In this document: piece by piece, positions 11,705-23,933 of the stretch | How positions within the stretch are numbered: the first letter of the stretch is position 1 | How the letters are laid out: every line of letters starts with the position of its first letter | Source of the DNA: Armillaria gallica | Taxonomy: Eukaryota; Basidiomycota; Agaricomycetes; Agaricales; Physalacriaceae | Direction: 5' to 3' | NCBI GenBank assembly: GCA_037576215.1 | Contig: JBANDB010000006.1 | Coordinates: 1,922,001-1,986,000, forward strand | DNA length: 64,000 nucleotides | Made by a program: the position numbers and the translations under genes | The notes under the pieces: model-generated | What the model saw: only the letters and a program-made list of their open reading frames with translations | What the model was told of the DNA's origin: nothing | Database searches by the model: none

Positions 11705-13400
11705 TCAGTCGAATAGTTTCTCGAATCTGTGGATGCACGATTGCGGACGGTAATCTGTTCCATTCAGGTGAGTAAGCACGGTGACGCAACTTCGAAACTT
11801 TTACCTATGTTTTCGCCAACAGTACAATCACAGTTCATCTTCTCCCTATCATCGCCTGTAGGACAGTGTTGGAAAGGTTCGTGACGATATCCGATGTCAC
11901 GGAAGAAATGTAGCTTTTCTTTAGGTGAGAAAAGCGCTGCTGCGATGGAGTGGACAGGAGCGTCGCCCCATCGCTGGGAAGACAGTATTAGAAACCTCCT
12001 TGATAGACGATATACAGCATACCTCGTAATAAAATCCGCCTTTAGATTCTAAATAATCGAAGAATTTTTGATACGCTTCACCCCTCCAAAAATCCATGTC
12101 GGCAATCTCGAAATTACTCCAAACTTTGAGTTGGCTGAGATGAGTTGTACGCCGAAGGGAGTTTGGGCAACGTACAGTGACATAGGTTGTATGATTTCCC
12201 ATTGTTATCACTAAGGAAATCCATTGCATTGGACTCTGATATATATTGAGGGTAACGCTTTATAAATTCTAAGATCATACGCATCAAAGTTCGAGTAGGA
12301 CGAACGAGCAATATGATAACTTACCCTTCACAGTGGACCATAGAGTGGGAATCGTCTTTTCCCATTCCAGGAACGATATCGTAAAGCCTAAAGTTGTCAT
12401 AAGAGGTTAGTAGTCCCGACTGCGGTCCGACTCTCACCATATATTTTGTTGTTGTCCTTCATGAATTCGAAGGGATCGTACGTGACATCGCAGAGGATCT
12501 TGACATCAGGCCTATTTATAACCTGTCAGCCAAAAATACACATCTTGAATTATTTTACCCACTCTACTCGCCAGTAGTAACGATACGGTTGAAGCAGTGG
12601 ATGGCGGAAAAAGAACTTCGAATTCCTCATTCCAATTAGTCGAATGAACAATAAGGTATTGTTAAAGACCCACGCCAGAGTTAAATCTGCACATATTTCG
12701 ATATGGTACACTGTCTGCGTAGTATAAGAGGTAGACTCGTTTTGTAAAGATACAGAGACACGCACCAGCATAGATAATATTTGCAGCAGCCATTTTTTTC
12801 CGCCCCGCAGCAGCGAGGTTCTCATCTATCCAATGTGGTTGGTACCAGTGTTCTTTGGGTATCAACCCAAACGAAACAGGCGCAGAAATGGCTGCCGATA
12901 TCCGACTTGAGAAACGGTCAAGTACGTCAAGGTTATAGAGGACAGAAAACATACTTTTTGAATTCGTCCGTAAACTCTTCCTCGTTTAAAAACACCCAAG
13001 GGTACCCAAAACGATGATTGAAGCGATTCTCTACGAACCCAATGCTTGAAAGAGCGCCATCGATATCTGAGTTTCGGCATAACATGACCATCGTAGCGTT
13101 CTCTTTGCCCTCCCCACTAGGTCGCGGTGGCGGTGGGATAGATGGGAGGTCGGTCAGCTTAGAAGGCACACCTATTTTGACGGTGGCAGTGGGATTCGGA
13201 ATCTCGACGTCAGTTATGTCGGTGACCATTGAAGCCCCCAAACCGTGGTATCCTCCAAGCAGATAGGTCACGTATATGACAGCAACCTACATAAAATCAA
13301 TCAGTGGCCAGTAAGGGTGAGACTGCTCAGTGCTGCCTACCGCGGCGACGCTAATGAATCCATAGCGCTTACGGCCTGGAAGAACCGTAGGTATCCTCAT
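11705..13400 (-). CDS. GT15 alpha-1,2-mannosyltransferase (KRE2/MNT1 family)
   Basis: Golgi type II membrane enzyme that adds alpha-1,2-mannose to O- or N-linked glycans. A short cytosolic tail (MRIPTVLPGRKRYGF) is followed by a signal anchor (ISVAAVAVIYVTYLLGGY), a Pro-rich stem and the catalytic domain. Family hallmarks in order: ENATMVMLCRNSDIDGA, ENRFNHRFGYPWVFLNEEEF, IPKEHWYQPHWIDE, YRNMCRFNSG, FFFRHPLLQPYRYYWRVE, a PDVK-like segment, FEIADMDFWRGEAYQKFFDY, RWGDAPVHSIAAAL and a cysteine-rich end (HCPTGDDREKMNCDC). The gene has many small introns. The last splice gives an end at DYRPQSCIHRFEKLFD with a stop at 11705-11707. Ends and start are well supported; a few inner joins are approximate. 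Confidence 0.92.
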
Positions 13401-14310
13401 ACCACCTAAATCGCGGGGTCACGGTTGGTCGTTTTTGGAGAAAAGGACTGTGTGAATTTCCCGGCCACCATCACCTGCGCATATATATAGCGCGGCTGCG
13501 CAGTTGCAGATATATATTTCAGGGTTGCTGATGGCGGAATTTGGAATGATTATGAACCAGACTGCTGCACAGCACCGGCCAACATCCGCCAGAAGTCAAG
13601 GTACAGATCTGCGAGAAATTCAACGGACAACAGCATTAGTGTGAGCGAAATCGAATCCGCGAAACTTCCGCCTGTAAGTCTCTGTAAGTATGTCCTCAAA
13701 GTTGTGGAAAGACGAGGGCTGGTGTCGGACCGATGATCCGCAGTTCAAGAATAACCGACGGCTATCCCTGGCCACTCAGTGGCCTGGTCTCGGCATCCAT
13801 TCGTACACAACTTTGATAGATTCATTCACTGCTGATCGCTTTGCCACGAACGCTCCCCGATAGTCAACTCCTATTCCAACGGCAGACTACTTTAGATGGA
13901 CCTCCTGCCGAGTAGAACTTGCAGAGGAATTGAGAATAAGCTCGTCTCCAACTGACGAGGACAAAATTGCGTCTTGGTAATTGCTTTAAGGATCTGAGCT
14001 CTAAATCCAGCCACGTCCTATTCCAGCCCGGTGCATAACTTCCCTTCCATAGGAAGCTGACCCGGGCGCGTTACTCAGACGCGAACAGTACCTTAGGTCA
14101 ATGTTGACGACAGTGCTGCAAGCGTATTCCCTTCCGCAGGCTTATTGCCATCTCCGCATTTGAAGACCATAAAACTGTGCAAAGGGAATAGTAACGATCG
14201 CGAGGACACTCTCGCCTTCAGTGTTCACGAAACGTAGGGTTCTGACGTCATGATGATGATTAATAATCAACTTTTTTCTGGCGTCGTCACTAACCAGGAT
14301 CTGAGTTTTC
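13401..14310. promoter_or_regulatory. Divergent intergenic region, GT15 and ATP11
   Basis: About 900 bp with no supportable gene. It serves as the promoter for GT15 (leftward) and ATP11 (rightward). An open minus-strand frame at 14142-14351 overlaps the ATP11 start and is probably chance. Confidence 0.5.
13477..13493 (-). promoter_or_regulatory. TATA run flanked by GCGC arms upstream of GT15
   Basis: GCGC, then ATATATATA, then GCGC, about 80-90 bp upstream of the GT15 ATG. A second TATA-rich run follows at 13510-13518. Plausible core promoter on the minus strand; not tested. Confidence 0.4.
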
Positions 14311-15454
14311 ATGTCTCTACTCGGAATTAGAACAGTTTCGCGACGCCTCACTGTGTCTTGTCATCCTGGGTCTTACTGGCGGACAACGTTATCGCTGCGG
14401 GGGCTACATAATAACTCCCTAGATCGAGAGGCAAAATATGCTGAAAAATTACGCCTCCGCGCTGAGCAGTAAGGTGAATTTATCTCTTATCGCTGCGTCT
14501 CTCAACATGCATATCAATCCTTCACAGGACCGGGCTGAGTGTCGAGGAGCTCAAAGTGAAAGCGAAGGAAAGTTTGGTGGAGCAAAAGCTCCGTGAACGT
14601 CAAGAACTATTGGCATCCCGGCCTCCACCGAAATTGACGTCCAACCAACAAACGCCGGGCATCCCAGTCGAACCAAAGCCTGAGGCGCGCAAAGATAGTA
14701 CCCCAGTCAAGGTGTGTATCTGCCTCATGTCGAATTGGGTGTCTCGTTGTTTAATTATCTTCTCTATCAGCCGCTGTCGGATATTCTGAATCTTCCTCGC
14801 ATCTTGAAGACGACACCGGAGCAACTCTCTGCATTATGGACAGCTTACCATGCTTCACGATCAGATGGTACAGGTCGCGGGTATCTTTGTGCAGCCATTC
14901 CTTTCTCTCTTTACAAGAAGATGACGACCGTAGCCATGAAGTACCCCTCGTTCATCATTCCTTTACCTCGACCAGACATTGAAAGTCCCGCGGATGAGAG
15001 CAAAATGAGTTATGAATTTTTCTTCATGCAATGGAACTTCCATCATTCTCCCCCAAGTCCCACTCGTGCCGACGATCCATTCCAAACACCTACACCGGAT
15101 GCACCCTCGAACCCACCCATATCGACTGTTCTATCCACACCCCTCCAGGAGTACCAACATCGTGCATCCTTTGCCACCCCATACCTTGTTTTGACACACT
15201 ACACCGATCTGGTGAACACTCACGGGGTCGTTCTTTTGAGGGGAGAAATCACGCCATCGACAGCAGGTGGAGAGGCGAGATACATGTTGGGTCAAGAGGA
15301 CGCTCAATTACTGGCTGTGGGGATCCAGAAGTTCTATCTTTGGGGAGAGAAGGATGCTGGACCGGACGGTGAACGATTGCTCAGGTCATTTCATGACAAC
15401 CCAGAGGAGTTCAAATGGGAAGAGCTTCTGAAGCTGTATAGCCAGGCCCCCTGA
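14311..15454 (+). CDS. ATP11: ATP11, mitochondrial F1-ATPase assembly factor
   Basis: Chaperone that binds the F1 beta subunit in the mitochondrial matrix during ATP synthase assembly. The start at 14311 gives an Arg/Ser-rich, acid-free leader (MSLLGIRTVSRRLTVS) typical of a matrix targeting signal. Then come EAKYAEKLRLRAEQ, a charged coiled segment (SVEELKVKAKESLVEQKL) and the ATP11 core: PLSDILNLPRI, LSALWTAYHA, YPSFIIPLPR, FFFMQWNF, LQEYQHRASFATPYLVLTHY, DLVNTHGVVLLRGEI and the QLLAVGIQKFYL region. Introns at 14469-14527 and 14712-14770 keep the frame exactly. A Pro/Ser/Thr loop (about 15055-15140) is inserted before the LQEYQ segment. The minus-strand frame overlapping the start is a shadow. 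Confidence 0.92.
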
Positions 15455-15756
15455 TCTCGTATTTGTCCATTATGATGGAAATAGCATTAGATCTATACAC
15501 AAAATATGAGGCCATCTACCGCCCCGCGAACCGACGAGGCTGCCCGTATTCCCCGCTCGCAATCCGTCTTTCTGTTGCCGCGTTGACCATATCTATCTGT
15601 TCCTCGGTTACAACCGGATTTTTACCAAGAAGCCTGCGGGGAATGAGATGTATGCGCTATAACGAGCTATGTAACCCTACCGCTTCTTCTTTGGTTTGGT
15701 CGCTTTCTGTGTTACAGCCGCTACTACCGGTGAATTGCTCCTCCCTATTGGCATAT
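15455..15756. other. Convergent 3' region of ATP11 and kinesin
   Basis: No gene supported. One open frame here shows no family features and likely lies in the 3' untranslated region of ATP11. Confidence 0.45.
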
Positions 15757-18479
15757 TCAGTATTTTATATTTGAGCACGATGGGAGCTTGCCTCTAGCTG
15801 ATGGAGACTTCGGGCGGCAGTTGTCAGGATCGCTTTCATCGTCATCCAAGCTTGTCAGGTCGGAATCTTCATTGGACGAAATCAAACCGCCACTGTCGGC
15901 ATTCTGCATAGAAATAAACGCCTCTCATCGTGAAGCAATCTAGTTACTCACATCGCGTAGCCGAGTGCCACCGACGGGGGGGAGCTTGTCTTGCTTTACG
16001 GGGCTAAATAAACCTGCTTGATGAAGCATGTCTATCTTTGCATCTGTTTTAAGGTTATTCTGGTCGATCTAGAAGGCAGAATCATCAGAAAAATAAGGCG
16101 CGTAGGGAGCAAGAAGTCGGACCTCATTCCGTAGCCTCCGTTCGTACATATTCTCAACCTTCCTCATGCGTTCTTCCATCTCTGCCATCACTTCCTCTCG
16201 GGTATCGGCCTCAATATCAGCACAGCGAAGCTCCGCTTCATAAAGCTGTCAACTAGTCTTTAATTTTCGGCCTGGCTTTGAGACAGAACGACTTGCCTGT
16301 AATCGTAGGTGGTCAATTTCCTCAAACAAAGCATCCACGAGGGGATTCGCAGGATATTCGTCTTCTTCGTCCCCATTGTCGCTGCCCTCAGGTTCGTCAA
16401 CTATAAGATTTTATTAGGTTAAGTGCAAGCAAGACAAAGTAATCAAGGCGCACCTTCCAGCACTTCAAGAACAGCTTCTTTCGCTTTCTTCCCACTCCCG
16501 GGTCCACCAGTCGAAATTTTAACTTCTCGTCGCATCGGCTTCGGCACAATGTCGGGGTCTCGCATTGTTAAAGGCCCAAGTCGTTTAATGACGTTACCTG
16601 TGCTCTTTCCGGGGCCAATGTTCAGCATTGAAGGAATTTGCTGCACAGGTGCTGGTGCTGGCGTGACATACACCTCTCTAGCTAAAGCAGCGAACTTCAT
16701 GACGTGAGAGTTTTCGTCGTAACCTGTGTCGAAAGGGTTGACGTTGACAATCATGACCTTGATGTGGTATCATCAGCCAAAGCGGCCAGAAACTTTCTGT
16801 GTACATACTGTTCTGCCATCGCCCACGAAATAATCCATCAAAGTTTCCGTGAGTTTGCTGTGTCTGAACGGCACGATCGCTAAAGTTTTCTTGACAACTC
16901 GCGTATCCATCCGCATCTGTATTCCAACGCCTTCTTGGCCAAGGCTCATAGCCAATTTCCTCTGGTTTGACCGCAGAACTTCGAGGCATTGGCCAAGGAC
17001 CATTAATGACTTGTTGATGTTACCCGCTTCCCTGAGCCGATCACCTGTTGTGTGAGTATGCTTTGTCCGCTCAGAACCTGCCAAGTCTACAAGTGTCAGG
17101 CGCGATATCTGTAAGCTCGTCGGATCCTAAAACAAGGGCTACTAAATGAATAGCAAAATATTGCAAATAAATTTCTCACATTCTTTTCGCCTCGATGACC
17201 CCTCATGATCTTTATGATAACCATACCGTGACTGCGACTGCTTTCGGCATTTGCGAGGGTCCCAAACACGCGCCGATGTAGCTGACCGAGCTTCACAAGG
17301 GCTTTCGCTTGTGCTGCCGAGTCGACGCGGAACTGTCTGAGCCCTGCGATGTACTTCCCTTTGGCGTCTGAATGAGCGTCGTCAGAAGGCGGTGATGCTT
17401 TCAAGGTGAGGGCCTTTCGTGTAAGCAAAAGTGCCTTCGAGTTTCCGGACCGAGGCAAGGGTTGTGTAGCAGATTCATCTTTGACCGAATCCAGAAGATC
17501 GTATATCTTCTCGTTATAGACCTCAGCGTACGAGAGCCATATACTGTACTCATAGTTCCGGTCAAGGTTGAGTACAGTTGGATCGATGTCTGTGTCGAAT
17601 GAGGTATCGACAGGATGTCCAAGAACTTCTGCTACAGAAGGCTCTGGATGTAGGGAGAGAGGAGCGGCGTCTTGAGCATCAGACAGTTCAACACCATGGA
17701 GGCGTACAGGCCGATACTGAATGAGTGGGTTATAGAAAGAGGCGAAGAGGATGCTGGTTAGGTGCGTACCTTTGCCTTTCCCCGAAGACCCTCTGTACTG
17801 TTGAACAGGACGTCTAAGCTTCTCGGCAATATGCCAGCACTGCCATCTTGGGTTCCGCCCTGAATGGTGTATGTTTTGCCAGAATTTGTAGCACCGTACG
17901 CAAACAGTAAAGCGTTTTGACCTTGCAGAGCATCGCGAACCAACGGAAGTGTGGTGTTTTGAAAGAAGTCAGACTGCGTTGTGTCGGGAGTAAACACGTG
18001 GGAGAAAGTGTACGTAGATGAAGGCATGACACTAGCTCGATACCTATTTTGCTGGTCATTCAGGTCTGCCATACGAACAGTTGTATCGGAGAGGCAAGTG
18101 AGATATGGAGTGCTGACTTCGTCATCGCTAAGATGTGGTCGAATCCTGAGATACGCCTGTTGAAAGCATAATGAGCAGGGGATCTTTCAAAGTGACAAAA
18201 ACAGACCATTATTGGTTCTTGTTCAACACTTGGCTCAGAAGGAAGAGCCTTCATTTTGTGAAGAGATTCCGGCTTCGATAAAGGCTTTGTAGAAGCGACA
18301 TTCTTCACCGCAAGAGGCCTTCGAGCCGTCTTCTTGATGATTGGTTCAGCAGCAGTACTAGCTGCTTTGGTAGTAGTCGCCGTAGCCTTTGAACGGGTAG
18401 ATCGGGTGGTAGGCGGAACCAGCGCTGGTGTCCTTGTTCTTGTGGATGCTCGAGTAGGCTGCTTAGCTCCGTCGGACAT
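15757..18479 (-). CDS. Kinesin-6 (KIF20/MKLP2-like) motor protein
   Basis: Microtubule motor of the class that acts at the spindle midzone in anaphase and cytokinesis. A basic Ser/Thr/Lys-rich N-terminus of about 90 residues precedes the motor domain. The motor shows SSTYTFSHVFTPDT, the P-loop GATNSGKTYTIQG (near 17871-17900), GILPRSLDVLFNSTEG (a kinesin-6 signature segment), a long insertion (about 17350-17720, LSLHPEPSVAEV to DDAHSDAKG) characteristic of kinesin-6, switch I NAESSRSHGM, switch II VDLAGSER, INKSLMVLGQCLEVL and PFRHSKLTETL. After the motor come a linker rich in Gly/Lys/Pro, a predicted coiled coil (EAELRCADIEADTREEVMAE, EERMRKVENMYERRLRNEVE) and an acidic Ser-rich tail ending SCSNIKY. 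It has several short introns. It shares a 265 bp promoter with the kinetochore gene at 18745. Confidence 0.9.
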
Positions 18480-18744
18480 GATGAACGAGCACTAAGCGAG
18501 GATTGGTGTCGGTGAGAGCTTGAGGTGTCTTGTCATCACGTGTCGGACGCGATCGCGCCTCTGTCACATCATGTGATACGTTACAGTCAACCAAGCAGAA
18601 GGTAAGTCATCGGTATACTACTTGCCGTCGTCACACCTGCCTTGCCCACTATTTTCCGCCTCCCATTTCATTTCATTTTTTGGTTCCTGTGCACTCTAAA
18701 TTCGTCAACCAAGTTCATTCTATTGTCTCCCTACCTTTGCGATC
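18480..18744. promoter_or_regulatory. Bidirectional promoter of kinesin-6 and KNL1/Spc7
   Basis: 265 bp between the two ATGs. Within 40 bp it holds three palindromes: CACGTG (18537-18542), CGCGATCGCG (18548-18557) and TCACAT-C-ATGTGA (18564-18576). The ACGCG core resembles G1/S-type MBF sites and CACGTG is a bHLH box; function is inferred from base content only. Confidence 0.55.
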
Positions 18745-21700
18745 ATGGGCATCAAAGATGCAGCGAACAGGCGGAAATCTATTGCAGTTTCTAGCCATAG
18801 AACTGGCAGTATTGCACAAAAGAGCCGTCGGAGAGCACACAGCGCAGTTCCCAGTGAATTGAGCCCATTCGCAAGGTCTCGGTTATCGACGGTGCGGGAC
18901 ATGGACTCTTGGATGGTGGAAGCCTTATGAATTTTCTTTCAGGGTCCAGCCAAAAGCATCCTCAAAGCCTCTTCTTTGAGGCCCGCGCTGCAAGATGACA
19001 CTCGCGCTGACTCTCATCTTACAAGCCAAGGGAGTTCGCAATCACAAGCCGGATTCCCTTCCTCAGCGCCCGATGCCGACGACTCCAATGCCACGCAGTC
19101 CATGGACATGACCCAGGATTTTCAAACAAGAATACATGATAATTTTGCCCGAAAATCTATGGGTCGTCGCGTCAGCTTCAGCGAACACGCGTTTGTTCGG
19201 GTTTTCGAAAAAAACGCAGACAACACCAACAGCACAGGAACACCTCAGTCATCTCCAGGAACGCCTTCATCAGAGAGCGATGTCCTGCCTGCTCCTGTCA
19301 ATGATGAGAACACCTACCCCGGTGCATTCCGTAATCGAAGTTCGCTTCGACAATCGTCTGCCAGTGAAGGGTCTGACATGGACCTTACCACAATCGACGG
19401 GGCATCGGCGCTTTTGGATGAAGATTTCGACGATTTTGATGATGATATGGAGATAACTGAGGTTTTGAACGAAAATATTCTGCGAAAGCGTTCTATGTCG
19501 ACCGCTGAACGCGCACCTTTGTCCGACAAACATCCCTATTCCATACCAGACCCCGACGATGCTGATTCGTTTTCGGAAGAACAGTCGATGTCCTTCTCAG
19601 AAGATCTGTCACAGTCAGATGGTGGACATACACAGCCGATGGAGTTCACGATTCCTCTCGCACAAGCACTGCGTCCAGCCGATCAAGACCCTGTCTGGCT
19701 AGAACTTCAAAAGGTCACCCATGCTGGGGCATCCTCTGTCCCTTATACAGAGGATGATGAGGATGATGTTGGCGACCATCTAGGGATGGGCGGTGCAGAA
19801 GAGATGGAAATCGATGACGCTTTGGAGAGGTTGCAACAAGCTCGAGCGTCCCTGGGCTTAAGCGTCGGCGGAGATTCGTTCTCTAGTGTGGAGAGCGAGG
19901 ATAACGTTGAAGATGAAAATCGGACCATGAACTTCAGCAAAGTATTCGGGAGACCCAGTGCTGTGTTCATGGATGAAACCGAGACCTCCGTCCAAGGATC
20001 ACCGGCGGTTGAGCCTCAGCTAACTCCCTCAATATACCCCTCCATCCCTTCCCCCGTCCTACCTCAGCCAAAATTTACCGTTTTCCAACCTCCCACAGAG
20101 CCTACATCAAGCACAACTAATCCCGCGACATCTCAACAAGGAAATGCATCCTCGACATCGAAACCAAGCATTTTTAGTTCCTCCAACGTAACCAATGTGC
20201 CGTCTCCATCAAGAAGATCCCCTTCTAAACTCGGCCCAAAAACGTTCACTGCTGCATTCGCCCCCCCAGTCGCTCGTCCCTCTCCGAAGCAACCCACAAA
20301 GTCCCCTCAGAGCTCGAAGCGCACCCATTCTCAGAGGTTAAATGATGAAAATTCAGAGGACAGTCCAAGTCCAGCCAAACGATTAGCTGTCGTCTCACAT
20401 CGGCTTGTGCATGATAATGACTCCCGGTCTACCTCCTTATCTACTCCAACCCCCCGGCCGCTATCGCCTAGTAAGAAGGCGCGTTTCGAGAACATAGGAC
20501 CGAAGGATTCCACCCAGAAGAAGCCCGCTGCCAAACGTCCTTCCGGTTATTTTGCTCGGCGGCGTAGCATCGCAACAGGATTGGCCAGTGCCTCTTCAGA
20601 TGTGGAACTTGCTCCGGCAGCCACTCGAATGTCTCCCCAGAAGAAAGCGGGTCTTGGATTGGGCCGAGCGAGCATGGGGTCTGGCCCTACGGATGCGTGG
20701 AAGCGATTCAATAGGGACGCAGGTAGCGGTCCCGCAAGTAAAGGAACCGAAATAGCAGGAAAAGATCCTGAAGTCCCTGTACAACGTAGCACACCACAAT
20801 ATTCCTCTCCTGATCGTTCTGCACCTCCAGAAACATCTAGCTCGCCTTCACCTACGCCTATTTCTCCATCTCCCGTCGTCGATGGCGACCTCTTCCCCGA
20901 TTTGGATCCTCCAAGTCCTGAAAATCAGGAAGTTCGGATGGATGTTGACTTGCAAGCCACGCAAGCCACCGAACAGTGGCGACAAGACGTTGAGCCAGAC
21001 GTTGATGAAGACGAAGGAGTGAGTGCTATAGCTGAGTATGAACTAATCTAAACCGACTTCTTCTAGCCACCCATTTCGATCCAGCAGTTCTTCGAAATGA
21101 CGAACATTAAATTCATGGATGATCTGACTGCTCCCAGACGGTCTATGCATCCCTCTCAGCTTCCATCCAGGCAACCTCGAAACCCCGCAGACATACGCCA
21201 GGCGGAATATACCATCGCTGTGGCTATCGACATCCCCCAACTCTTACTGTATTCACGCGTGTCGAGTGATCTTCAGGCATGGATGCAACAGAGTAAGAGC
21301 GTCTTCGATGAAGCGGAGGAAGAAGCAGCGAAGATGACACCGGAGTTATTCATCGAGTTCTCTCGGGCGGACGAAGAAGGTCAAGCTGAGTTATTGGTAT
21401 GTCGTCCAGTATATTGGTTCGAATTTTGTTATCGAACAGCATGTTAGCACCAACTCAATCTCATCCGCACCAATACAAGAGTCCAAGCGAAATCGGATTG
21501 GTACGAATGGAAATTACAATGGATTGAGGGCTTACGAGTGACGGCAGAACAAGCCTTGAGTGAACTTGAAACAGTGAGCGATACACACATCCATCACATC
21601 CTCACACCCAACGTGGTTCATTTATAGGACGCGAAAACTCTTGCGGATCTGCGAGCTCACGCAGATGATATCGTCCCTGTTCTGCAACAGGAGTATGATA

Positions 21701-22827
21701 GCATCATGCGAGAGTTGCAACAAGAGCAAGCGGAGGTCGCTGAGATTGAACAATGTGACCAGGAGTACCTGAATGAGCTCAAGACCTCGATCGCTGAACA
21801 AAAGTACGTCTGTTGATACTTTACGTGTTCCGCGCATTTTTTAACCTCGTACTAGCCTTGAAGTCGACGCCCTGAAAAATGAAGTGTCTGAAGGGAATGA
21901 ACAGTTGAAATGGCTAGGTGAACGCCTTGAAGAAATCGAGCTTCAACGGCGCCAAGCGAATACCGCGATATCGGAAGCAAATCGCATTTTGCATATGCAG
22001 ACACACAGTACGGAGGCCGAGGTCTTCAGGCTACGAAGTCAGTTCTTTTCTCTTGTGCGCTCTTCTTTCTCTGACCTCCGACTTCAGGCGAGCTTGAAGC
22101 CCTAGAGGACATGCACATGCTCCACGTCACTAAAGTGGACTCCCAACTTTTTGAATATATTTATGCCTCACAGTTCCGCGTGTCCATACCATGTGTCAAC
22201 TTCTTACCAATCGTCCAAAGGGTAGAGGTTCAGACGCTAGATGCCGTTCGCTTCAAGTATAAGGACGACTTCCCTCGTCTCAGTAAATTTTTAGTGTCGG
22301 CGGCTAATCAACTCGTTCACAACGCCAATTCAATGACGACTCGACAGGTCAGCACTCCTCTTCCTTGATATAGCTGTCCTCGGTATTGATTCGTTACCAG
22401 ATTGTCCACCTTCTTCGCGATTACTGGTCATCCTGTTCCCAGCTACGTCTTCAAATGTCGTACATATCCATAAAGTTCCCTGTGGACATAGCAACTTCTA
22501 CTTCAGAGAACCCGTCCTTCACTGCAGTCGTGAACATGATGTTTCCTCCAAAGAAAGCGAAGATTTTGATCTCATTTCACTTCGATTTGGATGTATTCTC
22601 CAAGTGGCCTTGTTCTGTTGCATCTATCCAATACGGAGTGGAGATTGCCTATGGCAGCATCGAGTGGGTCCTTTTCTGCATCTTTTCGCTTGTGTTGCTC
22701 AGGCTTCTTCCATAGCCCCTCCCCCATCTCTGCCGCTGTGGCTCAGCGACTACGAGAAGCGAGTCCCGCTGATAGCTACGCGTGTTTGTTAGAGGCATGC
22801 ATAGATGCACATGAAGCTTGTCGATAA
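18745..22827 (+). CDS. SPC105: Kinetochore scaffold KNL1/Spc7/Spc105
   Basis: Outer-kinetochore scaffold that recruits PP1 and, when phosphorylated by Mps1, Bub1/Bub3. The N-terminus has both PP1 docking motifs: SILK (in GPAKSILKASS, formed across the first intron) and RVSF (in GRRVSFSEH). MELT-like repeats follow in a disordered acidic region (DMDLTTI, DMEITEV, MEFTIPL, with NRTMNFSKVFG nearby). The long middle is Ser/Pro-rich with basic patches. The conserved Spc7 domain begins about 21066 (ISIQQFFEMTNIKFMDDLT). A coiled coil (AEVAEIEQCDQEYLNELKTS onward) and the globular RWD-like end follow (YGVEIAYGSID). The last intron (donor GTGGGT at 22665, acceptor before 22718) joins GSID to PSPISAAVAQRL and gives the stop at 22827. 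Head-to-head with a kinesin-6, another mitotic gene. Confidence 0.93.
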
Positions 22828-22943
22828 TATCTTTTTAAGAAACGTATACGTATTTATGTCGTCTACTTATTTTCCTGCTTTCTTGTAACATCACATTATC
22901 ATCATTACCATGTCCTATGTTCGTAAATTCATCATATGTATGT

Positions 22944-23814
22944 CTATAGAACGAGAGAAGCGCGAAGACGTGTGGGGGTAGCGAGGTTGCACAATTCGAA
23001 AAAGAATCCTAAAAGCAACCTGTAAAAACGGAAAAGAGCAAACAGAAAACCTTCATCAACCAATGACTTCCAGTGATCTCGTAAGCTTCCCGCTAAAGCG
23101 GCGAGGGATGACGGTCTACATGTTTCGCCTCGCTCATCGGCTTGCTGTCCTGCAAGAACCAATATCGACTTCAGGGGAGAGCTCCACAGAAACATGAGAA
23201 AAAGGTGCCAAGGACGAAGCGGGTGATCGCAATGGCGGGAAACGAGCTGAAGCGGCTTCAGCGAACGGCGCCGGGACGATAACCTCCTGCGAGATGCTGC
23301 AGCGCCAACGGTCCATGCCCAAGCGCTGACGAAAATGAAGCTCAACAAGTTCGGTTTGGACGCAGGTGCGGTAGCAGTGAGATTGGTGTCGACCAAAGGG
23401 GAGATATCATGACCAGACTTCTTGTAGATGATAGAGGACCTGGCCTTTCTTTTTCTGTCTTTGGAACGATTCGACTTGTTGTACGCGACATCCATGGAAC
23501 TTCTTCGACTCGAGGTATCAGAGAGCAAAGGCGACTCATTAGATGATTGGGAGGATACGCTGTCGTAGCTGTAACGCTTGGAGCGTAGGTCAACTGAAAT
23601 TCGCTGCGGGCGAGATTGGCTAGGAGGGTAGATAGGATTGCGAGTAGTTTCGTCTGCTGGCGGCACTATCCCGAATGCACTCCACGGATACTGCGCAAAG
23701 TTAGAACGAATCGCGTCAATAAGATGCTCAATTTACCGATGTATCCGAGTCCTTGCAGTCAGAATGTGGGATGCAAACATTTTCAAAGCAAAATTGTTCA
23801 AAGCGTTCAGACAT
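22944..23814 (-). CDS. Unknown protein with N-terminal Cys cluster
   Basis: Not recognised. The first exon from the ATG at 23814 reads MSERFEQFCFENVCIPHSDC. One intron (about 23691-23736) joins it to YPWSAFGIVPPADETTRNPI. The middle is Ser/Arg-rich with basic patches (SNRSKDRKRKARSS), possible phosphorylation and nuclear-import sites. The C-terminal third is hydrophobic (NLLSFIFVSAWAWTV, FLFALFRFYRLLLGFFFELC) and could be membrane-associated, unless an unseen intron changes the frame there. The four cysteines near the start might bind metal. It sits tail-to-tail with the KNL1 gene, about 115 bp apart. Confidence 0.6.
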
Positions 23815-23933
23815 AGACGATAGCGGTGGTACTGGACAAGGGTCACATTATGAGATTCACGCTTATTACACAACTGGAATAAACAAGTGTACATAGTCCC
23901 GCCGCCATTAATTAGGGTTCGATACTCTAGCCA

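Noticed and set aside
14142..14351. Minus-strand frame of 69 codons
   Set aside because: Overlaps the mitochondrial leader of ATP11 on the other strand and shows no family features.
15463..15774. Plus-strand frame of 103 codons after ATP11
   Set aside because: Immediately follows the ATP11 stop and overlaps the kinesin 3' end; composition is not protein-like.
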